Source: Antilocapra americana
Lineage: Eukaryota; Chordata; Mammalia; Artiodactyla; Antilocapridae
Assembly: GCA_007570785.1 (NCBI GenBank)
Contig: ML664152.1
Span: 3,534,911-3,598,910 of the forward strand
DNA length: 64,000 nucleotides
Direction: 5' to 3'
In this document: one piece after another, positions 1 through 12,166 of the stretch
How the letters are laid out: each line of letters begins with the position of its first letter
How positions within the stretch are numbered: the stretch's first letter is position 1
Position numbers and translations under genes: made by a program
The notes under the pieces: model-generated
Seen by the model: only the letters and a program-made list of their open reading frames with translations
Told to the model about the DNA's origin: nothing
Databases searched by the model: none

Positions 1-705
1 GAAAACTACAAAACATTTCTGAAAGAAATTAAAGAAGACATAAATAAATGGAAACACAGTCCATGTTCATGGATTGGAATGTTGAGTATTGCCAAGATGT
101 CAATATTACCCAAAGTGATAGATGCAATAACTATCAAAATCCCAAGAAATCTGGCGCTTCTTGCAGAAATAGAAAAACTCATTGTAAAATTCACATGGAA
201 TCTTTGGGAAGCCCAATTAGCTGAAATAATCTCAAAGAACAGAGCCAGAGGACTCACACTCCTTTATTTCAAAGCTACAGAAATCAAAATATTGTGGTAC
301 AGGCATAATGACAGACATATGGATTAATGGAATAGAATAACCCAGAAATAAACACTTGCACATATGGTCAAATGATTCTGATAAGGGTGCCAAGACCATT
401 CAATGAGGGAAGGACAGTTTTTTTAACACGTGGATTTGGAAAAACTAGATACCCACATGCAAAAGAATGAAGTTGGATCCTTGCCTAAACCATATATAAA
501 AAGTAACTCACCATGGATCAAAGATCTACATTAAGACCTAAAACAATAAAACTCTCAGAAGAAAGCACAGGGGTAAAATTTCGTGACTTTAGATTTGGCA
601 ATGATTTCTTGGATATGATACCAGCAGTAAGAGAAGAGACACAGTAAACAAAATAGACAAATTTGACTTTGTGAAAATTTTGTGCATAAACAACTCTTCA
701 AATGA
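1..705 (+). repeat. L1 LINE, ORF2 3' part and 3' end, decayed (left half)
   Basis: The sense strand carries a degraded L1 ORF2 C-terminus: residues like L-P-K-V-I-D-A and I-L-W-Y-R-H near 100-320, then stops. It then matches the L1 region ending near 'ttttgtgcataaa' (680). The same L1 resumes at about 1710. Between them lies a GC-rich insert. Confidence 0.75.
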
Positions 706-1705
706 GAGAAATATGAAGCAGGCTTTGCTACAAAGGAAGCACTGTGGGCACACACGGTGCAACACGAGGAGGTGGTGCCGTGTCGTGTGTGTGGCGAGAT
801 GCGAGCTCAGCTTATGTTTCGGGCCACAGGAGGGTGCACAGCCAGGGCCCTCACCATGTCCGAGAGCTCTGCAAGGAGGCACAGGTGAGGTCTGTCGAAT
901 GGCGGCGCCCCCCCCCCCCAGCTGTGGGCTCCCTCTCTGGGGTGCCTGTGAGCTCTCAGCCTTGGTGAACTCCAGGTTGGTGAGGGGGGAGAAGGGAGAA
1001 TGGTCCCTTGGCACCATCTCCTCCTCACACCAGCTCCTCACTACTTCCCCCACCAAGCAAGGAGCCTCCAGAAGAAAGGAGGAAGAAATGTTTTCTTCGT
1101 GGAATTCGCTAGGTTTTAACGATGCGTGTCTCCTGCCCCCTCTCCTCCCTGTTAGACCTTTCCCCCAACATACCTATCTCCATGGTTGTGTTGAAGCCCC
1201 TTGGACAGAGCAGGGGGATCAGAGGACAGGAGGGGCCACTGCCCTCACCCCTCTCCTCCCTGTGACCCCTGCCCTGTCCTTCCTGGAGTCTGAGAGACTT
1301 CTTCCTTGATGGTCCTTCTTGCTTACCTCGTTCCAGTGCCCCCGCTACTGTCTGCTGCCCCTCCCTGGAGAGGCAGTGCTTTTTTTTCCCTAGGGGAGGG
1401 GGAGAGGAAGGAGGGAAATCAGAGACTGTCCCACAGAGGGGAAAGGTGGGATCTGAGAAAGGGCAGAAGCAGGGAAGGCAAAGGTTGCAGCCACAGTCTC
1501 CCCCTTCTGTCTTCCACGCCCCCCCACCCCCGCTCCAATCCTGGCCTTTTCTTCTCATCCCTCTCCTCCAACAGAAGCTGTGGTCCTGGCCCTGCCATTG
1601 TATTCCTGTGTCCCCTGCAAGTTCCCCACCCTTCACCCTCTCCTTTTGCAAGGACCGAATTACAATAAGTTTTAAATAAAAACCTGAAAAAATCTGTGCA
1701 GATGA
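706..1705 (+). mobile_element. GC-rich insert of about 1 kb splitting the L1; retrocopy-like 3' end
   Basis: Base composition changes sharply from AT-rich L1 to GC-rich sequence with C and G runs. The right end is AT-rich with AATAAA at about 1675-1680, followed by A-rich sequence, then L1 resumes. This is what a processed retrocopy of an mRNA 3' UTR looks like. I could not identify a parent gene and saw no clean target-site duplication. Long overlapping frames on both strands (671-1309 plus, 1109-1759 minus) look like by-products of GC content. Confidence 0.4.
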
Positions 1706-2012
1706 CACTCTCAGAGTAAAAAGGCAATTGCAGAATGGAAGAAGATATTTGTAAATCATATCTGGTAAGGGATCACTATAAAAACAACGCGATTCAAAAA
1801 TAGATGGAGGACTCTGGTAGACATTTCTCTAAGGATATGTAATGGCTAACAAGCACATGAAAAGATGCTCAACATCACTGGTCATTAAGGAAATGCACAT
1901 CAAAACTGCAGTAAGATACCACCTCACACCTATTAAGATGGTCGTTATAAACAAAATGAGCAAACAAAACAAGTGTTGGTGAGATGTGGAGAAGTTGAAA
2001 CTGTGCCCGATT
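1706..2012 (+). repeat. L1 LINE, continuation (right half)
   Basis: The sequence continues L1 where the left half stopped: 'gcagaatggaagaagatatt' is followed by the 'acatgaaaagatgctcaaca' stretch typical of mammalian L1 ORF2. It ends abruptly near 'gagatgtggagaagttgaaa'. Confidence 0.8.
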
Positions 2013-3468
2013 TGGCCAACGAGAGTGCCTTCGACCCACCTCCTGTATCTCTTTGGCCATGTTCCATCACTCTTTGTGTTCTCTCTTTCTGATAGAAAAA
2101 GATTTCAGGCTCATCTTGTTCCTTTCTCCCAAGTCCTAGCATCAGCTATTTCTCCAAGGGGTGCTGGTTCCACATATTGGAGAATGGTATTTGGAATCCA
2201 AGATTTGGGTGTGCTCATTGCTATAGAGGCCTCTTGGGACAGAGCAGGGAAATAGGTGCATGAATACACACCATTCTGCATGGATATATTTCTATATAAG
2301 TACATGTTGCATATTGGAACTCTGCATCAGCGCCCTACAGGGACCAGACCCCATGACTGCATCCTCACTTTATCGGACTCCAAAATCCGACATGGGCTCA
2401 TGGGCTCATGGGCTCACTAGCACAAAACCCTCCTCTCCCGAGCTGGTCCCCAGGTACCCTCCTGAGCCCCTCAGTGCTGCCCTTCATGCAGCTCCCCCTC
2501 ACACTCTGGGCTCCATCACTGCCTTGCCCAGTCTGATGGCTCTCAGACTTAATTATTAAGTGAGGGAGGGGAAGTAGCTGAGGATCTATGAATTTCATCC
2601 ATGTATTTTGGCTTTTTATACTTTGAAAACATTTACCCAGAAGCTCACAGATTCAAAGTTTGTCTTCCCTAAGGAATTGTTCCTTTTATCACCAAACAAG
2701 GACTTTCATTATCTCTAGTTAAGTGTTTTGCTGCAAAGCCACTTGGTATCAACACTGCAGTATCAGCTTGCTTGCTTTCTTGGTCTATTTCCAACTTTTT
2801 CCTTAATCCTTTTCTTCATTATATTTTAGGTAAGTCTCTTGTAAATAGCAGACAGCACTATTTTTTCTGCTCTAAGAAATCTGTCTTATAACTGACAAGC
2901 CCACTGTATTTATAAGAAGTATAATTACTGGTACCTTAGCACTAAGGTTGTCCATCTTGCTTGATGTTTCCTATCTACTGCATCCATTTTCACTGGTGTC
3001 TCCTTTCACTCCCTCTCCTTTAGATTGATTGGCTTTTTTACCCATCTCTCCTCTCCCATACATTCACACAATTTCCCACTTTCCAATATTCTATTTCTCT
3101 TCTTTTAGCACCACAGTTTGATAAAGCTAAGGATATTTGTTACAGAAGGAAAACCATAGTGGAGTAACAACCTCTTCCTCGCAGTGAGTCACTAAGTCAT
3201 GAAGATGAGGAGGACAGGAGTGGTCAGGCTCAGCACTGGTCCAGGCTGTCTCGCCAGCTGTGCCCCCTCCGCGTGGGCTGGGGACTGGGGGGGTGTTTCT
3301 TCTGCTTCCTCTAAAGTCAGCCATGGAAACTGAGCTACAGCAGGTGCGATGGGCTTTCCTAGGGAGCCTGAGGTAGTGTGTGGGATGTGGATGAACACAC
3401 TTGACTGTTTCTCTGGCATAACCTCCTAAGGGGAGGAGGAACAGATGACTCAGGTAGAAAGATCCTGT
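2013..3468. other. Intergenic, no gene recognised
   Basis: Mixed sequence; 2770-3120 is AT-rich. A tiny 8-bp triplication (catgggct x3) lies near 2393-2416. No ORF with family features. Confidence 0.5.
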
Positions 3469-3484
3469 TAAAATGAAGATGAGG
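3469..3484. repeat. Target-site duplication, left copy, of the twin-primed L1
   Basis: The 16-bp taaaatgaagatgagg recurs perfectly at 4466-4481 and brackets the L1 insertion. Confidence 0.85.
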
Positions 3485-3975
3485 CTGTCTTTTCACCTTG
3501 CTTATAGTTTCCTTTGCTGTGCAAAAACTTTTAATTTTAATTAGGTCCCATTTGTTTTTTCGTGTTTTTATTTCCAATATTCTGGGAGGTGGGTCATGGA
3601 GTATCCCGCTTTGGGTTATGGCAGAGAGTGTTTTGCCTATGTTATCCTCTAGGAGTTTTATAGTTTCTGGTCTTATGCTTAGATCTTTGATCCATTTTGA
3701 GTTTATCTTTGTGTATGGTGTTAGAAAATGATCTAGTTTCATTCTTTTACAAGTGGCTGTCCAGTTTTCCCAGCACCACTTGTTAAAGAGGTTGTCTTTT
3801 CTCCATTGTATATTCTTGCCTCCTTTGTCAAAGATAAGGTGTCCATAGATGCGTGGATTTATCTCTGGGCTTTCTATTCTGTTCCATTGATCTATATTTC
3901 TGTCTTTGTGCCAGTACCATACTGTCTTAATGACTGTGGATTTGTAGTATAGCCTAAAGTCAGGTAGGTTGATTC
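3485..3975 (-). mobile_element. L1 LINE ORF2 C-terminal part, inverted half of a twin-primed insertion
   Basis: The minus strand encodes bovine-type L1 ORF2: [15 protein letters not shown] and, later, [12 protein letters not shown]. The frame is open into the gap. Because the 3' end of the same element is in plus orientation on the far side of the gap (4376-4465), this half is inverted. Confidence 0.88.
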
Positions 3976-4375
3976 NNNNNNNNNNNNNNNNNNNNNNNNN
4001 NNNNNNNNNNNNNNNNNNNNNNNNNNNNNNNNNNNNNNNNNNNNNNNNNNNNNNNNNNNNNNNNNNNNNNNNNNNNNNNNNNNNNNNNNNNNNNNNNNNN
4101 NNNNNNNNNNNNNNNNNNNNNNNNNNNNNNNNNNNNNNNNNNNNNNNNNNNNNNNNNNNNNNNNNNNNNNNNNNNNNNNNNNNNNNNNNNNNNNNNNNNN
4201 NNNNNNNNNNNNNNNNNNNNNNNNNNNNNNNNNNNNNNNNNNNNNNNNNNNNNNNNNNNNNNNNNNNNNNNNNNNNNNNNNNNNNNNNNNNNNNNNNNNN
4301 NNNNNNNNNNNNNNNNNNNNNNNNNNNNNNNNNNNNNNNNNNNNNNNNNNNNNNNNNNNNNNNNNNNNNNNNNNN
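3976..4375. other. Assembly gap, 400 N
   Basis: Exactly 400 N, inside the L1 insertion. It hides the inversion junction of the element. The second gap in the window is also exactly 400 N, suggesting a nominal rather than measured size. Confidence 0.99.
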
Positions 4376-4465
4376 GAGGGAGGAGGGAGGGGGGTTCCGG
4401 AGGGGAAGCATATGTAAACCCATGGTGATATCATGACAATGTATGGCAAAAACAATAAAAAAAAA
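4376..4465 (+). mobile_element. L1 3' UTR end and poly(A), sense half of the twin-primed insertion
   Basis: The segment 'gttccggaggggaagcatat' to 'gtatggcaaaaacaataaaa' matches the ruminant L1 3' end, followed by an A-rich tail and the right target-site duplication (4466-4481). Confidence 0.85.
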
Positions 4466-4481
4466 TAAAATGAAGATGAGG

Positions 4482-5199
4482 ATTCGTCATTAAAGAAAAA
4501 TGACATTATTTAGTGAGATGAATGCTCAGCAGCATGTAATAAAAATGAATGTTTCTCCTGAGTGAGGGAATCCTGATTTAGCTGGGCATGTGGCTGCCTC
4601 ACCAGAGGACTGCATTTCCCAAAGTAAGAGGAATGCTGTGTCCTATCCTCCCTGGTATGCAGTCATGATGGCTGGTGCCCCAGCAGCCATTTTGGCCCAC
4701 AAGGCACTGCAAAAAGGATGACAGAGCAGGAAGATGCTTATTTAATAAACATGTAAAAAATTATGTGTCAAGCCTTGCTCTAAATGTTTTACAAATATTA
4801 ACTCATTGTGTCCTCATAGCAACCACACAAGGTCTGCTGTTCTTAGGTCCACTTGGCCCAGCCCCAAAGTAACTCAGCAAGCCACAGATAAGAGGACCAG
4901 AGCAAGAAAAACCAATGAACAATGCATTCCACACTGGTTTTCCATTCATCATACTGTCTCCTCCCATACCACCTCTTTTTTTTTTTTTCTTGCTCCAGCC
5001 CATTTTCAGATGTGAAATTTAAGTTTATTTTATACTTGGGTTCACCTTAAACTTCTCTTGCCTGATCTCTGCCTCATTCCTCTCTCTGTGGCTTTCACAC
5101 CTCACTCAGGTACTAATTTTAAAGCACATGGAGAGAAAAGCTAAACAACCCTGATGGTAATGATGGACTGACAGTTGACATCTCAACAGCAAAGGTTTT
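4482..5199. other. Intergenic, contains a probable MIR (about 4760-4900, minus)
   Basis: 'aaatattaactcattgtgtc' and the following stretch resemble the reverse complement of the MIR core. The rest is unassigned and holds a short T-run at 4977-4989. Confidence 0.45.
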
Positions 5200-5406
5200 T
5201 GTGTTAGTCACTCAGTCGTGTCTGACTCTTTGCAATCCCATGGACTATAGCCTGCCAGGCTCCTCTGCTCACAGAATTCTCCAGGTGAGAATACTGGAGT
5301 GGGTGGCCATTCCCTTCTCCAGGGGAACTTCCTGACCCAGGGATGGAACCTCCACCTCCTACATTGCAGGCAGATTCTTTACCATCTGAGCCACCAGGGA
5401 AGCCCA
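5200..5406 (-). repeat. SINE Bov-tA
   Basis: Read on the minus strand it begins 'gggcttccctggtggctcag' and ends with 'gactgagtgactaacac'. The tRNA-Glu-like A and B box part is at the right end. Ruminant-specific. Confidence 0.92.
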
Positions 5407-6931
5407 AATTATTTCACAAGTTTGCAGGAAAAAAAAAAGACATTTTCAAATGAAAACAAAGGGAGTTAAGCATCAAAGGAGCTAGACAGCCAGAGGAAGG
5501 ATGCTCAGATACAGAGAGAGAGATGAGGAGAGGAGTGGTGCATATACACAAGAAATGACTGTGAAAAGTAACAATGGTCACAGTCTACTTTGGGCTGTTA
5601 AAACACCAGAGTAGATTCCAGAACACTGGGCAAAAATAACACACAAATGAAAGGTGACAGTCGGAGCGAAAGATCCCAAGGTGTTCTCATTTTGCAGGGG
5701 CGTAGAGTTAGTTATTTGAGATTTTGTTAATCTGAGTGTACAGTTAAAAACACAATGGCACCACTGAAAAACTAGAGCAAGATTAAGTATGTACCTCTCA
5801 AAGAGTAGAGGAAAAATAAATGGAGCAAAAAATCTAAACCCAGGGAATAATGAAAAGCAGATACCTGCAAGCAGGCCCTGGGAAGGAGCTGGGTCAGGGT
5901 GGGCACCTCGGCGGGCTGTCCTCAGCCAGTCTTGGAGCCAAAGTGACTGGGGAGTTCGGGCCAAACGGAGGGACCGAGGCTGCAGCTGAGGATGGTTGGG
6001 GTTGGTGTTTCTCTTCCTTGCTTCCCGCAGGGACAGACTGTGCAACGAGTCAATGCTTTTTCTTCTCAACTAGATTGAGTCTTGAGAGCAGAGACCATGG
6101 CTCACTAAAAATATACAGAGCAATTAATTGCTGGAAAGAGTACAGTCACGTTTAGCCTATTCATTGTTGAGCAACTACCACCTCCTCTGGTTCCAAACAT
6201 CTCACTGCCCAGAAGGGACCCCCGCACCCACTAAGAGTCACTTCTTGTGCCCCAGCCCCCTGACCGCCACCAGGCTCCTTCCAGTCTCTACATAAAGAGA
6301 AACTTCTATTTTTGACTCCCTACTCTTCATTCTGATGCCAAACACGTGGGTTTTCCCCCATTTCAATCAGTTCTCCAGCTCTGACACCAGCTGTCCCACA
6401 ACTCAACTCAGGTCTGATAGCACCCAGCGTTAGCTGAGACCCCACAGATTAATGGCTCAGCCTCAAGAGACGAGCTCCACTGTGGATGCCAACCCCAAGG
6501 AGTGGGTCCCCAGGTGCCCACACTTTGTCTGACCTGGCTACAAATCGGGGAGTCCTGCGACCCCCTCCTTGGGTTGGATCATTTGCTGGAACAGCTCACA
6601 GAACTCAGGGAAGCACTTTACTTACATCTGCCAGTTTTTCATAAGGGTTGCAGATAAACTGCCAGGGGGAGAGGTCCCCAGGGGTCCTGAGTGCAGGAGT
6701 CTCTTCCCCTGTGGAAGTGAGTTACATCACCTTCCCACTGTTTGGTTGGGTTTGACCTGGAAGCTCTCCAACTCCTGCAGTGGGGCTTTTCAGTCTAGCC
6801 TCGTCACTGAAGCATGATTGGCTAAATCATTGGCCGCTGGAGATTTACTTGCTCAATTCTGATGACCAGATGGATGCAATTCTGTTCCATCCTTTAAAGC
6901 AGGGGAGCTGAGGCCCTGGAGGTTAGCAATG
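5407..6931. repeat. Intergenic; 6420-6850 resembles an old LTR fragment
   Basis: The part around 'gaacagctcacagaactcag' (6588-6607), through 'gcatgattggctaaatcatt' (6812-6831), looks like an old mammalian LTR, too decayed to name. 5407-6419 shows nothing recognisable. Confidence 0.35.
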
Positions 6932-7136
6932 CAGGCTAAGTCGCTTCAGTTGTGTCTGACTCTGTGCGACCTTATGGACTGTAGTCCTCTGTCCATGGGA
7001 CTCTCCAGGCAAGAATATTGGAGTGGGTTGCCATGCCCTTTTCCAGGGGATCTTCCCCACCCAGGGATCGAACCTGCGTCTCTTATGCCTCCTACTTTGG
7101 CAGGCAGGTTCTTTACCACTAGCACCACCTGGGAAG
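6932..7136 (-). repeat. SINE Bov-tA
   Basis: Reverse complement of the Bov-tA consensus: 'ctaagtcgcttcagttgtgt' at the left, 'ctttaccactagcaccacct' at the right. Confidence 0.9.
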
Positions 7137-7424
7137 CAATAATCGATCCTGAATTTGGACCTGGCTATTTGGTTTCCCAGGCAAAACCCACAATCCCAGC
7201 AGAAATCACTGCCCTGTGGCTGGTGCCCTGGGAGCCCATCTTCACTACCTCTCTCCCCAGCTCCCTCTTACCACCCCTTGAGGCCTCTTTTTCTCCAGGT
7301 CATCCGTTTCCCAAGGACATCACCACAAGGTCATGCAAAAGAGATGTGTTTTCTGGCACTTTCCAGCTTGCACTGGGACTGAATCTCTTCCTCCCAAAGC
7401 CCTCTTGTCAGGTGCTGTGCTGTG

Positions 7425-7580
7425 TGGTTAGCCCCTTAGTCGTGTTCGACTCTTTGTGACCCCACAGACTGTAGCCCACCAGGCTCCTCTATCCATGGGA
7501 TTCTCCAGGCAAGAATAGTGGAGGGGGTTGCCATGCCCTCCTCCAGGGGACCTTCCCAATCCAGGGATCAAACCCAGGCC
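7425..7580 (-). repeat. SINE Bov-tA, truncated
   Basis: Contains 'ccttagtcgtgttcgactct' through 'gatcaaaccc'. The tRNA-like end is missing. Confidence 0.85.
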
Positions 7581-9840
7581 TGGTGTGATTAGAAGACTGA
7601 GTCCCAGTGAACTGTCAATGATGCATCAACTCCCCAGCTTTTTGTTGTTGTTGTTAAAAAGCTTCCAATCCAATACTCTTCTATTCTGCCTTCTTAATAT
7701 TTTTGCCTCCAACTTTTCTATTAAATCAGGACCAGGCAAGACTTCCTTTCTGCCCTGAGGTTTTCCATTTTCCCTTCTCCCAGGATCAGAGGCACTTTTG
7801 ATTTTTTTCTTGATTGGAAGTTACCGCTTGTCCCCTCCTCCTTCCCATTTTACATTTTAATGATGGACACTTCCTTAATGGGAAAAATAAGTTTCTGATG
7901 GAGGAATGCAAACAATTTTTTCTTCCTGTGGAAGACTTGGTGGCAGGAGAACCCTGAGTATTCCCTGAGTCAGGTGGGAACCCGCATCTCACATGGAAGG
8001 AGCAGGCTCTGCAGATGGGGCTGCACTGAGGAAAGTGCAGAACAAATCACACCAAGGAGAACCAGAGAGCACCTCCTAATCCAGTCCCAGCAGGCAAGAA
8101 AATGGAAACCCCCAGGGAAGGAGTGGTGAGTGGAGAGCATGTGTGTGTGTGTGTGTGTCTGCACATGCAGGACACGTGTGACTGGGTGGGTGCATGTGTG
8201 TGTGTGGCATCTGGCCCCCTTGCAGGGGAGGGAAGTGCATGCAGTGGTCACTCTCACTTCCTAAGACATTGGTTGCAATGGACAGAAAGCTGCTTACCCT
8301 AGGGGCAGGGGTAGAGGGGCTGCCGAGAAGGCTGTGATGCTTCTGGGTCTGGCCTCTTTCCTCCAGTAAGTGTTTTCCCCAGTGAGGCTCATCCTGCTTT
8401 CCTGGCTGCCAAGGGGCCCCATTTAAAAGCACACTCAGTCTCAAAAGTGCAAGAAACACATCTTGCATTTCTTCAGAATTTGCTCTCTCTCCTAAACTCA
8501 GGTTTTTCAGCTTGAATTTCATTTCCTTGTTTCCAGAAGGACATAAATTGTCCACTTCAAAGAGAGCAATTGCTGTTCAGTGGAGCCAACCTTCTAGCCC
8601 TGTGACTCTCCCTGAGTGCGGGCAGGACCCTCTGAGCTGCAGGAAAGCCCCTGGAAGTCTCGGACAGACCCCGCCCCCTCCTCTGCCCCCGCAACCATCA
8701 TCATGTTCTCTTCTGCTTGAACTCACTTCTTGCTCTTGGGCAATTGCTAAAAGCCAGTTCTCTGAAGAGCCACTTTGCTAAATGACCAAATCCGGAATTT
8801 ACGGTTTCTTTGAGCTATTCTGTTTTAGCTGAGCAGTTTTCAATTTGTGTTCATATCAGTATACTCAGACTGTTCTTCTATCTTTGCCTCTGTGCCCTGG
8901 GAATGGAAGGATGTAGAAAGATGGAGGGCTTTGGAGGAGGCCCTGGGGAGTGTTTATAGCCTGTGACCTTGACTAGGAAGAGTTACGATCAACCAGCTCT
9001 TTATTAACATAATTATCATAAGACAGTTTATATTGAAGAATACATTCACGACTCTGTTCAGTGATGCATTTTTCATAAATACACTTTTTAAGATACATTT
9101 ATTCTTCCATTTTTTCAATCTGAAGGTATAAAAGAAGTTGTCAGTTGCCTGTCCTGTCCATTCTCCATTTTATTTCCTTCAGCAGAAGGTCTGATTTTGG
9201 GGGAGCACCCTTGGGCCCAGTAAACAACCCCATTTCCCTGCCTCCCTGATGGTGGGGAATACTGGAAAAATCTAAGCAAATGTATTTGGGAGGAACCTGC
9301 AATGAGACTCACCCAGGAGACATGCTCTTTGACCTTCTGCTTATTTTCTTTCTGCTTAGAATGTGGTCGCAATGGCTGGATCTACTGTCTCCATATTGGA
9401 CCATGAGGTGACCTTGATAATGAATGTTGAGAGACTGCATATATAAATGGACAATGGCCAGATCATATATAGAAAAAAACTCTGACCCACAAAGTATAGG
9501 AACCAATCTTTTTATCTTACAACCAGCCTGCTATAAGTCAGACAGGTAGTAACTCAGACTGCTATCTCTAGCAACCCATTATAGTCATGTTTCTAGAATG
9601 AAGCTGCTGAGTTGCTTTTACCTTTGTGACTGGAGGTAGGATTTGTGGTGTGGAGCTGGGTGTCAACTGAAGCTTGGATGTCTTTCCTCCTAGGAAACTG
9701 TAACATGGTATATTATCCTCCTTGATGACGATTGCATTTCAAAGAGACATCCTTGGGTCCTTGAGGAGTTGTGAGACTGGTAAGAGGCTTATTTCTTGTT
9801 TGACTCACAAGTGCCAATCTCAAGACTTCTTTTAAGAGAT
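7581..9840. other. Intergenic, no gene recognised
   Basis: Unassigned sequence. A short (GT)n lies at about 8140-8158. No ORF has recognisable domains and no repeat family is clear to me. Confidence 0.5.
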
Positions 9841-9847
9841 ATGTTTC

Positions 9848-9990
9848 TATTTGCTTGTGCTGGGTCTTAGTTGCGGCATGCAAGATCTTCACTGAGGCAT
9901 GTGGGGTCTAGTTCCCTTATCAGGGATTGAACCTGGGTCCCCTGCATTGGACGTGTAGAGTCTTAGCCATTGGACCACCAGGGAAGTCCC
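9848..9990 (-). repeat. CHR-type tRNA-Glu-derived SINE
   Basis: The minus strand starts 'gggacttccctggtggtcca', with 'gttcaatccctgataaggga' in the middle, typical of the older cetartiodactyl CHR SINEs. Confidence 0.85.
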
Positions 9991-10467
9991 CAGACTTCTT
10001 AACATGACCGAAAATAAGCCTCTATTACCTTTAAACCACTCCTATAACTAGTTTGTAAAACAATATCCAACAAAAGCACAATTTTGTACATTTTTCCCAA
10101 GTCTAAAAAATTCTCTTATCTTTGAATATTGCCTCTTCCATACCCTCTTAGAAAATGTGTTAGAACCTCTCATTCTATCTTCCTTGTCTAAAGTTCTCTT
10201 TAATAGTTTTCAATTGTTATCTGCCTGTGTTATAGATCTAGCCTCCAGTTCATTAATTTTCTCTTCAGCTGTGTCTGGTCTGTTGTATAATCATTGTGTT
10301 AATTTTTTATTTCAGTGAGTCATAAGAAATAGATCTAAAATTTTTGTCAGCTTTTAAAAAATTCTGCTTCTTTAAAAATATCCAGTTTCATGTGTTATGA
10401 GTGCTATTCTCTATATGTTATCTAGAAGAAGTCATTTTAAGTATAAAGATAGATTGAAAAAAGAAAG
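9991..10467. other. AT-rich intergenic stretch, unassigned
   Basis: T- and A-rich sequence without coding potential. Possibly an old LINE remnant, but I cannot place it. Confidence 0.4.
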
Positions 10468-10668
10468 TGTTAGTTGCTCAGTTATGTCTGACTCTTGCAA
10501 CCCCATGAACTATTGCCCACCAGGCTCCTCTGTCCATGGGATTCTCCAGGCAGGAATACTGGAGTGGGTTGCTATTCCCTTCTCCAAGGGATCTTCCCAA
10601 CCCAGGGATCAAACGGGGGTCTCCTGCATTGCAGGCAGATTTTACCATCTGAGCCACCAGGGAAGCCC
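10468..10668 (-). repeat. SINE Bov-tA
   Basis: 'gttagttgctcagttatgtc' at the left to 'gagccaccagggaagcccta' at the right; full-length in antisense. Confidence 0.92.
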
Positions 10669-10724
10669 TAAGGACAGAAAAAGATTTACTGTGTAGATAA
10701 AAAAAAGCTGGAGTGTTTTTTGTT

Positions 10725-10959
10725 TTTTGACCCTGAGAAAGGTTTATTGCAGGACCAGCCAAGGAGAACAGGTAGCTTGTGCTCAGGAAGCCCAGACTCC
10801 ATGAAGTGTTTCAGAGAAGAGTTTTTATGAGCAGTTGGAGGGAAGGGCTTCAGTGTGTGTGACCTTCCTCTGCCTGGTTGGTGGGGAGGGAACAGGGTGG
10901 TGGTCCATGCATCTCAGTCATCAGGCTTCTGGTTCCAACCAGTCTGGTGTGTTCACATT
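10725..10959. repeat. Repeat-like block, possibly a ruminant ERV/LTR piece
   Basis: 'aaggtttattgcaggaccag' followed by 'ccaaggagaacaggtagctt' resembles a dispersed ruminant repeat I have seen associated with endogenous retroviral sequence. The family is uncertain. Confidence 0.35.
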
Positions 10960-11165
10960 TGTTTAGTCACTCGGTTGTGCCTGACTCTTTGTGACCCCAT
11001 GGATTGCAGCATGCCAAGCTTCCCATCCTTCACCATCTCCTGGAGTTTGCTCAGACTCACATCCATTGAGTTGGTGATGCCCTCCAACCATGTTATTCAC
11101 ATACTGGGGCTCAACCTGCAGTCACCATCCTCCACCTGGGTGGAGGCCTTAGTTCAGTTTTAGAT
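10960..11165 (-). repeat. BovB LINE 3' fragment
   Basis: Starts with the shared Bov-tA/BovB tail 'tttagtcactcggttgtgcc', then has the BovB-only 'caccatctcctggagtttgc' and 'cagactcacatccattgagt'. A 20-base A-run follows at 11207-11226. Confidence 0.85.
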
Positions 11166-11939
11166 GCTGTCACTTCCAGGGTAGTCTCCCAACCAAATGT
11201 TAGTACCAAAAAAAAAAAAAAAAAAACAATCACAAAGAAATGGCACAGAAGCCATCCCCAGTGGTGTTGACGATGAGCAGGAGTTAGCCTAGCTGATTTC
11301 AGGACCTAATGAAGCTCAGGTTCTTGATGTCTCATTGCAGAAAGCATTCAGAGACAAAGTGATAGGTAAGAAGTGGATTTATTTAGAGAGAAAAACCCTC
11401 CACAGACAGAGTATGGGCTGTTGCAGAGGTCAAGCGCAGCCTGGAGTGTTAATATCAGATCTTGTCGATTTCAGTGCAAGGACTGTTACTAGAGATAAAG
11501 ACAAACATCACACAAATATGAACGGGTCAAGCTATCAAGAAGATACCACATTCCTAAATGTGTCAGTCCTAACATCAGAGCTTCAAAACACATGAAGAAA
11601 GGCCTGAGAAAACTGAACCTTGAAATAAACCACAATTATAGCTGGAGATTTCTGTGCCACTTGCTAAGTAACCGATAGAATAAGTAGACAGAACTTCCTA
11701 GGCCTGGAAATTATGAGGCTCTGAGGTAACCATGGCAACAACACACCCCAACCAACCAGGCTCCTGGCTGGATGGCCCAGTCCCCACACCAAGGTCTGCA
11801 GGAGATGGTATGGTAAGGATGTCCATTTTCCCCAAGTTGAAGTATATGTTTAATGCAATTCTTATCAAAATATGGACAGTATTTTATAGATACATAAAAT
11901 ATGATTCTAAAATTTATATAGAAAGGCAAAAAACTAGAA

Positions 11940-12155
11940 GAGCCAACTCACTGGAAAAGACCCTCATGCTGGAAAAGATTGAGGGCAGGAGGAAAAGGGG
12001 GCAACAGAGGACGAGTTGGTTGGATGGCATTACCGGCTCAATGGACATGAGTTTGAGCAAATTCTGGGAGATCATGGAGGACAGAGGAGCCTGGTGTGCT
12101 GCAGCCCATGGGGTGACAAAGAGTTGGACACAACTTAGCCACTAAGCAACAACAC
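11940..12155 (+). repeat. BovB LINE 3' fragment inserted in L1
   Basis: 'agccaactcactggaaaaga' to 'gacacaacttagccactaag'. The 11-bp aaaaactagaa flanks it at 11929-11939 and 12156-12166. Confidence 0.88.
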
Positions 12156-12166
12156 AAAAACTAGAA

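Noticed and set aside
671..1309. 212-codon plus-strand frame and opposing minus-strand frames to 1759
   Set aside because: Overlapping frames on both strands in GC-rich DNA; no recognisable protein. The segment is kept only as a possible retrocopy.
5204..5407. Recurrent peptides with G-F-P-G-G-S-D-G-K-E-S-A type motifs
   Set aside because: These are Bov-tA SINEs read as protein; the same peptide type appears at every Bov-tA in the window.
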